DNA from: Oscillospiraceae bacterium
Lineage (GTDB): Bacteria; Bacillota; Clostridia; Christensenellales; Aristaeellaceae
Length of the DNA: 8,684 nucleotides
Direction: 5' to 3'
NCBI GenBank assembly: GCA_031266295.1
Contig: JAISBH010000111.1
Location: 1-8,684, forward strand
Part shown: one piece after another, positions 1 to 5,233 of the stretch
How positions within the stretch are numbered: the stretch's first letter is position 1
Layout of the letters: each line of letters opens with the position of its first letter
Notes under the pieces: generated by a model
What the model was told of the DNA's origin: nothing
Database searches by the model: none
What the model saw: only the letters and a program-made list of their open reading frames with translations
Position numbers and translations under genes: made by a program

Positions 1-158
1 CCGCCGCGCGCCCAGGGAACTGGAGCGAACGGCGGCGAATCACGGTGAGCTTCATTCAGCCAAGAGAAAAACGCCGCCTCTCCGATCTTGTGCAAGCGGA
101 GGGCGCGGAGGGGTTCGCCTTGCCCAACGGCGGCGCGTATAGTCTCGCATTGACTTAG
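1..158 (+). CDS. Alternative: C-terminal fragment of a convergent plus-strand gene
   Basis: This is the competing interpretation of the left edge. A plus-strand frame enters the window open and ends at TAG 156-158 after about 51 codons. It reads like a beta-rich C-terminus: ITVSFIQP, then REKRRLSDLV, then a final LPNGGAYSLALT, which resembles ends of beta-sandwich domains. That likeness is only an impression. Codon first positions are richer in purines and third positions richer in GC in this frame than in the mirrored minus frame, which mildly favours it. If real, it converges on the minus-strand ATPase gene with a 53-bp gap and no obvious intrinsic terminator. Confidence 0.35.
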   Translation, partial: AARPGNWSERRRITVSFIQPREKRRLSDLVQAEGAEGFALPNGGAYSLALT

Positions 159-215
159 CGGCAAGGATTCGCCAAGCAGATCAAACCATCCGCCGGGCAA
201 TGGCGCGTCCGTCAA
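1..215 (-). CDS. Possible third operon gene, partial at window edge (strand ambiguous)
   Basis: I do not recognise this product. An open minus-strand frame begins with a TTG codon at 215-213 that overlaps the TGA stop of the P-loop ATPase gene (TTGA) and stays open for 71 codons to the window edge. The translation has mixed composition, with segments such as PGGWFDLLGE and HKIGEAAFFSWLNEAH that read like an ordinary soluble alpha-helical protein. The coupling fits the TAATG junction just upstream in the same operon. Weak points are the rare TTG start and the lack of a clear Shine-Dalgarno. The opposite strand carries a codon-aligned alternative (1-158, +). The two are mutually exclusive in practice, and base composition by codon position slightly favours the plus reading. 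Confidence 0.35.
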   Translation of the reverse strand, partial: MTDAPLPGGWFDLLGESLPLSQCETIRAAVGQGEPLRALRLHKIGEAAFFSWLNEAHRDSPPFAPVPWARG

Positions 216-904
216 TCGAAGAACTCTGGCCGCATAAATCGCTCGATCGGCCAGAACAGCTCCGCTATGCGCGCTGGCAGCAGCGGCTTCAGCGCGGCCT
301 CTCCGGTCACGGCGGCGATAGGCACGCCCGTCTCACAGGATAGCGACTCCAGCATCGGGTGCGCGCCGATTATCGTTTGTGCGTCCGAGTCGTCGCCCAG
401 GTTGGTGTTGTGGATCAGGCCGTCGGGACGCAGGCGCGCCCGCGCCGCGATTCTCGCCATTAGATCCAGATTGGACGAGACGCCGGACGACAGTGGTCGA
501 CACGCGTTGATCACATACCATAGCCTCGCCTTCGCGTCACGCAGCCGATGGGCGAACTGCCCCAGCGCCGCTGCCCCGGTGTCGTCCCCGCCTACGTCGA
601 TTATGACGCGCTCGCGAGGATCGTCGAATACGGACAGTATTTGGGGCGGCAGGGCGGGTATATCCAGCGCGGTTCGCGCGAACACAGGCGCGATCACACG
701 CACTCCGGCGGCGGTCAGCCTCTCCTCCTGTTCGGCGCTGCGGAAGTAGGGATTGACAATGTCCAGATCGATCAGCGCGGCGGGGCGATCCGGCGCGGAG
801 ACCCGCAGAGCGGCGTTGAGTGACAGCTCCGTCTTGCCGCTGCCGTAGTTGCCCACGAATATATGCACTCGCGATGTGTATAAACTATCTGTAAATATGC
901 TCAT
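212..904 (-). CDS. P-loop ATPase, GNYGSGKTE type (CobQ/MinD/ParA-like fold)
   Basis: This is a 230-residue soluble nucleotide-binding protein. A Walker A motif (GNYGSGKT, residues 18-25) follows a short beta strand (VHIFV). A LIDLDIVNPYFR segment (44-55) carries acidic residues where SIMIBI-class ATPases place switch I. IIDVGGDD (101-108) looks like the Walker B/switch II segment, and HNTN (165-168) may be a base-recognition element. There is no membrane segment. From general knowledge, short ATPases with this GNYGSGKTE signature are common in Clostridia, often near ferredoxin-dependent oxidoreductase genes. No such gene is in view here, so the substrate is unknown. The ATG overlaps the TAA of the upstream membrane-protein gene (TAATG), which argues for translational coupling and a shared role; the separate Shine-Dalgarno is weak. 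The ATPase assignment is firm and the role is not. Confidence 0.85.
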   Translation of the reverse strand: MSIFTDSLYTSRVHIFVGNYGSGKTELSLNAALRVSAPDRPAALIDLDIVNPYFRSAEQEERLTAAGVRVIAPVFARTALDIPALPPQILSVFDDPRERVIIDVGGDDTGAAALGQFAHRLRDAKARLWYVINACRPLSSGVSSNLDLMARIAARARLRPDGLIHNTNLGDDSDAQTIIGAHPMLESLSCETGVPIAAVTGEAALKPLLPARIAELFWPIERFMRPEFFD

Positions 905-1908
905 TATAACTCTATACCCGCACTATCGGCGTTCGGCGCGTCTTGCTGCTGAGCCTGGAACGATTGCTCGGGCGGCAAGGTCGGGTTGTAATAGCCTTCG
1001 TCATGGGACATCATGGGCGGTAGGCCGGGTATGGCCTCGTCGTCGTCGCCGGTCAGTCGGAGCAGGCCGCGCCTTCGCGCGGGTTTACCGGTCACGGTGC
1101 GCACGGATTCAATCAAGCTATTGCGCCATGATCGGCGCGGTGCGGGTTCCGATACCATGACATTGGGTATAGATTCATAAACAGGCTCATAAGCAGGTTC
1201 ATATATGGGATCGTCAGCGGTTTCGGGAGCGAGTATTACGCTGGAAACCGGCGTTGCGTCCAGGGGTTGCGGTTGTTCGGGAATGATATCGAACGATTGT
1301 TCAGGGATAATGTCGAACAACTGTTCGGGCATGACGTCGAACGATTGTTCCGAGACGGCGCCGAACGGCTGTTCAGCGGCGTCCTCAAAGGAATAATCAG
1401 TCGTCAATTCGGCGGGATACTCGGACTCATAATCCAGGCTGGCGTTACCGTCATCCAAAGGGACGTCTGACGCGTCAATATACTGGGCCGGCTCCGTGCT
1501 GTCCGCGTACGGAGGAGCCGTCCGCCTGGCGCGCTGGCGCAGCGACTTGAACCACAGCTTGTACGGCTGCCAGCGAAGCATCCACATAAGCCAATCCAGC
1601 GCGACGCCGATTATTATAAGCGCAACCAGCAGTTGAATCCAGTTGGATGTGAGCCATGAGCTGCCTCGCTTGCCCGAGCCGCTAATCATCGACCACACCC
1701 AATTGGACAGACTGTGCGCCCAGCCCATCATCGCGGCGAAGAACAGCGAGATCAGTTCGCTGAACCCGCCGATCTGTTCCAGCCCGACCAGACCGCCCAT
1801 ACCGATCACCACCCTATCGACGCTGTCAGCGCGCGTCATCCGATATATAAGACGATCCGCGCGGCTGAAACCGTGCACGCCGCGTCCGGCCAGGCGGGGA
1901 GATGCCAC
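904..1908 (-). CDS. Membrane protein of unknown function with octapeptide repeat tail
   Basis: I do not recognise this 334-residue protein. The N-terminal third is hydrophobic: a possible membrane-associated segment at about 47-66 and a clear transmembrane helix at about 90-111 (LLVALIIIGVALDWLMWML), followed by a basic stretch (RWQPYKLWFKSLRQRARR) that by the positive-inside rule puts the long tail in the cytoplasm. The tail is acidic and low in complexity. It has four tandem octapeptides at 179-210 (EQPFGAVS, EQSFDVMP, EQLFDIIP, EQSFDIIP), a Tyr-Glu-Pro stretch (YEPAYEPVYES, 236-246) and an Arg-rich patch (258-284). The start is uncertain: GTG at 1908 has no Shine-Dalgarno, and ATG at residue 24 or residue 37 (the latter preceded by AGGGTGG) could be the true start. 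The gene is coupled to the P-loop ATPase downstream. It may be a membrane anchor or receptor for that ATPase, which is inference only. Confidence 0.75.
   Translation of the reverse strand: MASPRLAGRGVHGFSRADRLIYRMTRADSVDRVVIGMGGLVGLEQIGGFSELISLFFAAMMGWAHSLSNWVWSMISGSGKRGSSWLTSNWIQLLVALIIIGVALDWLMWMLRWQPYKLWFKSLRQRARRTAPPYADSTEPAQYIDASDVPLDDGNASLDYESEYPAELTTDYSFEDAAEQPFGAVSEQSFDVMPEQLFDIIPEQSFDIIPEQPQPLDATPVSSVILAPETADDPIYEPAYEPVYESIPNVMVSEPAPRRSWRNSLIESVRTVTGKPARRRGLLRLTGDDDEAIPGLPPMMSHDEGYYNPTLPPEQSFQAQQQDAPNADSAGIEL
1279..1374 (-). repeat. Four in-frame 24-bp tandem repeats in the membrane-protein gene
   Basis: Four consecutive 24-bp units encode the octapeptide consensus EQxFDIIP. The last three units are the most alike (GAACAAT/GAACAGT-type starts), and the first has diverged to EQPFGAVS. 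The reading frame is kept throughout, so copy-number change by slippage would lengthen or shorten the cytoplasmic tail without a frameshift. Confidence 0.8.
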
Positions 1909-1943
1909 GGTAAAAAACGGATAAGGACTCGATGTGCAAAGTC

Positions 1944-1971
1944 ACGATAAGGATTGAGCAAAAATTTGCAA
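1944..1971 (-). promoter_or_regulatory. Possible sigma-A promoter and palindrome for the membrane protein/ATPase operon
   Basis: On the minus strand TTGCAA (1971-1966) is followed after 16 nt by TATCGT (1949-1944), a moderate match to a vegetative promoter. It would start transcription about 30 nt before the GTG at 1908. A palindrome GCAAA-AA-TTTGC (1958-1969) overlaps the -35, and GTGCAAAG occurs twice nearby (1934-1941 and 2000-2007), so a regulator site is possible. An alternative is TTGCAC with TATCTA further upstream. All of this is by eye. Confidence 0.25.
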
Positions 1972-2022
1972 CCCGTAGATACGCGCTCTTGCTACTTAGG
2001 TGCAAAGGGACACGTTGTTGTT

Positions 2023-2052
2023 CACTTCCAAGCGGGTTTGCTGCATATCGTA
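2023..2052 (+). promoter_or_regulatory. Sigma-K-like promoter motif upstream of the SpaA-like gene
   Basis: CATATCGTA (2044-2052) matches the B. subtilis sigma-K -10 pattern CATANNNTA exactly. CACT at 2023-2026 lies 17 nt upstream and matches the short -35 (mACm) at three of four positions. Transcription would begin near 2059, giving a leader of about 40 nt before the start codon. The motif is short and could occur by chance. It gains some weight from a similar sporulation-like motif in front of the collagen-like gene. Confidence 0.35.
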
Positions 2053-2089
2053 TGGGGTGATAGTTTTGTTAAGGCCGCTGTAGGCGGTT

Positions 2090-2104
2090 GGAGGAATCGT
2101 GATG
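2090..2104 (+). promoter_or_regulatory. Shine-Dalgarno deciding between GTG 2099 and ATG 2102
   Basis: GGAGG at 2090-2094 is followed by AATC, GTG and ATG. Spacing to GTG is 4 nt, which is short; spacing to ATG is 7 nt, which is ideal. The ATG is therefore the likelier start, and the mature product would lose one residue at the N-terminus. Confidence 0.7.
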
Positions 2105-3436
2105 GTTCACACCCCGTTTGACGAGTCGTCCGCGTTCCACGACTTTGATTCGAAGCCGTGCGGATCAAGCGCACCCGAAAACGGGGTCGCCGGATCGAAT
2201 CGACCACTCGCGGAGGATCTATTACCGCAGATAAACGGCGCTTCGTTTGTCATCTATCCGCTCAACGCATGGTTTTTAACACCAGTCCGGGACGCGCCGT
2301 TCGAGCTGAGGAATAACGGGAGGACGTGGCACGGTGTGCGCACGCCTCACGGGGGGATGTGGTTCCATAATGTGCCCAGAGGCAGTTATGTACTAGCGCA
2401 AACCAGTCAGACATACGGTTATGGCCGGGTTCCCGACGCGGCGGCAGAGGTAGACGCGGATGGACGAGCGCGCATAGGCGACGAGGACGCGGATGGATAT
2501 CGTGTGATGATGCAGCCTGAGGGGATTCAGATACGCGTAACGGATCGATGGGGGCAGCCGTTATCGGGTGGCGTGTTCGCGCTGAATTATCAGTGTCCTG
2601 GACAAAGCCCGGCGGTGACGACGGATCTGGTGCGGTACGCGCGCGCCGAAGAGGGGCTTGTACGGTTTCCATGTGTGCGTCCGGGTATGTATACGTTCCA
2701 AGAAATCATGTCGCCGTATGGGTATCATATGCAGCCGCGAGAGAGGCATCTGTTGGTGCCGCAGTCGGGACCGTTCAGGATGGAGGGGTATGGCCCTACG
2801 GAGTTCGTGCTGACCAGTCCGCCGCTGCGCTCGGCCTGCGTCACCGTAAGGGTGGAGAAGGTGCGAGGGGTGCAGACGGCGCTGGCGTATGGGTTGTTTG
2901 TACAATATAATGGATATAAGGTTATGCGCGCCGTGAGCGATCGGTACGGGTTCATGGAGTTTGCCCATATCGAGCCGGGGATGTATGTTATTAAGCCCGA
3001 GCATTCGAATGTGCGGCCCGGTTATGGGGCGATGGCGATGCTGAGCGTGCGCGAGGATGGATGGGCGGAGATATGCTCGCCGTGGGACGCGGGTCCGCGC
3101 ATGTGCATAACCGAAGCCGCGATAGACGATATACCCAATCCGCAGGCGGAAGAACCTGCGCCGCGCGTAGATCCAGTCGCGTTGCAGCGGGATTTCCTGT
3201 TATTCCGCAAGAAGTTCTTTGCCGCAGTGCAAGCGACGGAGGCGAACGCGAAGCGCGTCGCAACCACCGTGATGTCGGAGGCGGCGCCGCAGCGCAAGCC
3301 GCGCGCAAAACGTCGCTGCGACTGTTACTGCAGCGACGATAAAGATAAGAACGCCAATTGCACCGGGCACAGGAAGAAGGATGGGGTAGAGGCGCTGGCC
3401 GATGAGATAATGGCGAAAAAGGCGAGGAATGGCTGA
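2099..3436 (+). CDS. Protein with three SpaA/prealbumin-like modules and Cys-rich basic C-terminus
   Basis: This 445-residue protein has three beta-sandwich modules resembling SpaA/Cna-B (prealbumin-like) domains, at about 46-125, 142-222 and 246-322. Each ends in the family's hallmark pattern: VPRGSYVLAQTSQTYGYG, VRPGMYTFQEIMSPYGYHM and IEPGMYVIKPEHSNVRPGYG. Such modules normally build surface adhesins and pilins. There is no signal peptide, LPxTG motif or C-terminal hydrophobic anchor, so the classical sortase route is excluded. The C-terminus has a mixed-charge helix (about 358-390), a basic stretch and a cluster CDCYC...C (407, 409, 411, 421) that could bind metal or form disulfides. The start is probably ATG 2102, because GGAGG (2090-2094) is 7 nt from it and only 4 nt from GTG 2099. 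A spore-surface or cytoplasmic structural role is inferred from the missing export signals and the upstream motif. Confidence 0.75.
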   Translation: MMVHTPFDESSAFHDFDSKPCGSSAPENGVAGSNRPLAEDLLPQINGASFVIYPLNAWFLTPVRDAPFELRNNGRTWHGVRTPHGGMWFHNVPRGSYVLAQTSQTYGYGRVPDAAAEVDADGRARIGDEDADGYRVMMQPEGIQIRVTDRWGQPLSGGVFALNYQCPGQSPAVTTDLVRYARAEEGLVRFPCVRPGMYTFQEIMSPYGYHMQPRERHLLVPQSGPFRMEGYGPTEFVLTSPPLRSACVTVRVEKVRGVQTALAYGLFVQYNGYKVMRAVSDRYGFMEFAHIEPGMYVIKPEHSNVRPGYGAMAMLSVREDGWAEICSPWDAGPRMCITEAAIDDIPNPQAEEPAPRVDPVALQRDFLLFRKKFFAAVQATEANAKRVATTVMSEAAPQRKPRAKRRCDCYCSDDKDKNANCTGHRKKDGVEALADEIMAKKARNG

Positions 3437-3510
3437 CATATATGGCGGCGCGGCAAGATCCCTGGGGTGTATGCTGTTAAGAGAAGAAATGATTCTACCC
3501 TTGACTTGAT

Positions 3511-4068
3511 TTAATCCGCTCCTCCGTTTGGCGATGTTAACGCCCGTACCGTTACGTTAATCCCATACAATTCCCCGACTTCCTTAACAGTTGGCATATC
3601 GAAGAACAGCGTGTTCATTCGCGGATAGCGTTCCGGCGCGATGTTCATTCCTGCGGGTATGTAGCCGCTTATTCTCTTGATGAGTTTCAAGCGGGCTTTA
3701 GGCTTCATCGCCTCATGCGGGTTTATCACGAGCAGCAGGGCAATCGGTTTATAAAAATCTCCGCCTGCCGCAAGCCAGCGCAAAATACTGTCTTTAAACT
3801 TCATTCCCATTTCAAGCGGGAACGCCGCCGCAGGGTCAGTTAGCATTCGGTAGTCCGTTTGCCGCCGTATATCCATTGCCGTTTGTATAAGCGGGTCAAC
3901 GGAGGTATTGGCGTAGTTTTTGACCTCGATAAAATACTGCCTATCGCTGTCCTCCGCAACGAAGTCCACAATCTTCAAGCCCGCGCATTGGTTGTCGAGC
4001 GAGTCGTATTGCTCGGCAGTTTCAAACGCGGAGAAGTCAAACTTCAAATTACTTTCGGTAAAAGTCAT
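3511..4068 (-). CDS. PD-(D/E)XK-type nuclease candidate, partner of the AAA ATPase
   Basis: This 185-residue soluble protein carries a segment typical of the PD-(D/E)XK nuclease core: Asp35 in LKIVDFVAED, then a strand with Glu48-Val-Lys50 in YFIEVKNYA. That gives D-x12-E-x-K, the spacing and strand-turn-strand layout of restriction-endonuclease-like active sites. A helix with Glu16/Glu19 precedes it and could give the additional acidic residue. Later there is a hydrophobic strand (PIALLLVIN, 108-116) and a basic helix (KPKARLKLIKR). The ATG overlaps the TGA of the ATPase gene (ATGA), and GGTGAG lies 6 nt upstream, so translation is tightly coupled. The natural reading is an effector nuclease controlled by the ATPase, as in two-gene defence systems. 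The fold is inferred from the motif alone; an inactive or non-nuclease member remains possible. Confidence 0.6.
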   Translation of the reverse strand: MTFTESNLKFDFSAFETAEQYDSLDNQCAGLKIVDFVAEDSDRQYFIEVKNYANTSVDPLIQTAMDIRRQTDYRMLTDPAAAFPLEMGMKFKDSILRWLAAGGDFYKPIALLLVINPHEAMKPKARLKLIKRISGYIPAGMNIAPERYPRMNTLFFDMPTVKEVGELYGINVTVRALTSPNGGAD

Positions 4069-4874
4069 TTTGCACTCACCCTTGCGCCAGACGCTTTCAG
4101 CACTACTCGGCGAAGCAGTTTGTTGTCAGCCTCATCAATGACGCTGTTCAGAGTGTCGTAATTATCCGAAACATCAGCGTTTATCTGGCCGTCAACCTTG
4201 CGGAGATTGAAGTAACGAATGATCGTTTCAGCGGTTTTGTTCAGCTCAAGCCACTGCGCCACATCGTAGTTGTGCGTGGCAATGAAAATCTGCACCCCAG
4301 TCTTTTGAATCGTCAGCAAAACGTCGACGAGAGTAGGAATAAGTTCCGGATTAATGCTCGCCTCCGGCTCGTCCCAAAACAACACGCTGCCGCTTTCAAT
4401 CAACCCGTTACGGAGCAGTTTCCAGAGAAGTCCGAATTTTTGAAAGCCGCTTGCCTCGTCGGCAAAACGCACCTTTCGCCCGTCTTTCTTGACTACGAAA
4501 AACGTGTCATTCTCGTACAGCACCTCGCCGTTTATGACCTTGCTGATTTGAGTCAGCAGAGTTTGGATTACAGGGGATACCTCTCTCGTTTCGGGCAGCT
4601 CGGCGTTCATCAAAACATCAATTTCCGTTTGATCGTAAGGCATTTTCAGCTTCTTATCAAGCGCCAGCAATCCCTTTGAGTGTGAGAGCATTTCTGCGAC
4701 TGGGATAAAAATCTTAGGCAAACGAGTCTCCTCGTACAGTTTTCGGAGAATTGTCGTCTTGCCGCTGCCGTTGCCGCCGATAAGCACGTTGACGCCGGGG
4801 CAAAAATCAGCCGTGAACTCGCCGTTAAATCCGGGCGTGTTCTTTATCTTAACGCTTGTAACCACGTTAGACAT
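4065..4874 (-). CDS. Compact ABC/OLD-like AAA ATPase (AAA_15/AAA_21 type)
   Basis: This 269-residue ATPase has all the elements of an SMC/OLD/ABC-type head: Walker A GGNGSGKT (33-40), a signature-like ASGFQKFG (141-148) in the place of LSGGQ, Walker B SVLFWDEPE (163-171) with the catalytic Glu, and an H-loop IATHNYD (198-204). The IPVAEMLSHSKG segment (57-68) recalls a widespread group of AAA_21-type ATPases. There is no room for a long coiled coil and no TOPRIM domain, so it differs from OLD nucleases and is shorter than the usual AriA of PARIS. A textbook AGGAGG (4883-4888) lies 8 nt before the ATG. Base composition is visibly less GC-rich than the flanking genes, suggesting acquisition by transfer. 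It likely acts as the sensor or motor for the coupled nuclease candidate. The ATPase call is firm and the defence role is inferred. Confidence 0.88.
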   Translation of the reverse strand: MSNVVTSVKIKNTPGFNGEFTADFCPGVNVLIGGNGSGKTTILRKLYEETRLPKIFIPVAEMLSHSKGLLALDKKLKMPYDQTEIDVLMNAELPETREVSPVIQTLLTQISKVINGEVLYENDTFFVVKKDGRKVRFADEASGFQKFGLLWKLLRNGLIESGSVLFWDEPEASINPELIPTLVDVLLTIQKTGVQIFIATHNYDVAQWLELNKTAETIIRYFNLRKVDGQINADVSDNYDTLNSVIDEADNKLLRRVVLKASGARVSAK

Positions 4875-4992
4875 TAGTGCTGCCTCCTGCGGAATTACCG
4901 CTGCTAGCGACGGTCGTTCCGTCGTCTATGACTTCCATAATGTCTCTGACATCGCGCTTGAGAGCCGTGCATGTTCTCACCAAAGTACCCAT
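4867..4992 (-). CDS. Possible 41-residue leader ORF ahead of the ATPase
   Basis: A small ORF starts at ATG 4992 and ends at TAA 4869-4867, overlapping the first codons of the ATPase gene in another frame. Its middle (TALKRDVRDIMEVIDDG) reads like a real charged helix and the tail is Gly/Ser-rich (SSGNSAGGSTN). The ATPase Shine-Dalgarno lies inside it, as in translationally coupled small genes. Against it, there is no Shine-Dalgarno before ATG 4992, and the predicted transcription start falls within a few bases of that ATG, so it would be leaderless. It may instead be only the 5' leader of the mRNA, or a decayed remnant. Confidence 0.35.
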   Translation of the reverse strand: MGTLVRTCTALKRDVRDIMEVIDDGTTVASSGNSAGGSTNV

Positions 4993-5000
4993 CGATGTCT

Positions 5001-5029
5001 ATTGTAACATAAAATTTCATATTTGCCAA
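5001..5029 (-). promoter_or_regulatory. Sigma-A promoter for the ATPase/nuclease operon
   Basis: On the minus strand TTGGCA (5029-5024), a 17-nt spacer and TACAAT (5006-5001) make a strong vegetative promoter with one to two mismatches in each hexamer. Transcription would begin near 4994, about 120 nt before the ATPase ATG. The local sequence is AT-rich, unlike most of the window. A cluster of palindromes lies just upstream. Confidence 0.65.
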
Positions 5030-5061
5030 GCACTTATTCTTGTCAGGATAATTTTATACTT

Positions 5062-5100
5062 ATATCGTGATATCGAGTTGATAACTCGCTGCTCGCAGCG
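5062..5100. promoter_or_regulatory. Three adjacent palindromes upstream of the ATPase/nuclease promoter
   Basis: Three inverted repeats stand end to end: ATATC-GT-GATAT (5062-5073), CGAGTT-GAT-AACTCG (5074-5088) and CGCTG-CTCG-CAGCG (5087-5100). No T-run follows on either strand, so they are not ordinary terminators. They lie about 35 bp upstream of the -35 element and could be operators, or simply structured intergenic DNA. They form part of the gene-poor stretch 4875-5233, which otherwise holds the leader ORF, the promoter and the hairpin at 5151-5204. Confidence 0.35.
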
Positions 5101-5150
5101 CCCAAGTTAACCCCGCGCCGAACCCGCGTTATTGTTACACCGAAACTATT

Positions 5151-5204
5151 TTATCCGGCACAGTAATGGCCAGCGTTCCGTTGGACCATCGTTGTGCCGG
5201 ATAA
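5151..5204. terminator. Long perfect inverted repeat, possible bidirectional terminator
   Basis: TTATCCGGCACA (5151-5162) and TGTGCCGGATAA (5193-5204) are perfect 12-bp inverted copies. Inside, ATGG...CCAT and CCA...TGG can extend the stem. The hairpin lies 30 bp after the stop of the collagen-like gene, the usual place for a terminator. Neither strand has a T-tract after the stem, so it may instead act in mRNA 3'-end protection, or be a small mobile palindromic repeat. Confidence 0.45.
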
Positions 5205-5233
5205 TGCTATTACGGCGGTCGTTTCCGAGAATG

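Noticed and set aside
2262..3004. Minus-strand ORFs inside the SpaA-like gene
   Set aside because: They are His/Arg/Pro-rich shadow frames. The plus strand shows three repeated domain signatures and a good Shine-Dalgarno.
3437..3510. Terminator between the SpaA-like gene and the nuclease gene
   Set aside because: I could not find a stable stem followed by a T-tract on either strand in this gap.
4272..4679. 135-codon plus-strand ORF opposite the AAA ATPase
   Set aside because: The opposite strand has full ATPase motifs and a strong Shine-Dalgarno; this frame has neither motifs nor a ribosome site.
3511..4874. Identification of the ATPase/nuclease pair as PARIS or Gabija
   Set aside because: There is no TOPRIM/DUF4435 partner and no UvrD-like helicase, and the ATPase is too short. 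I therefore left it unnamed.
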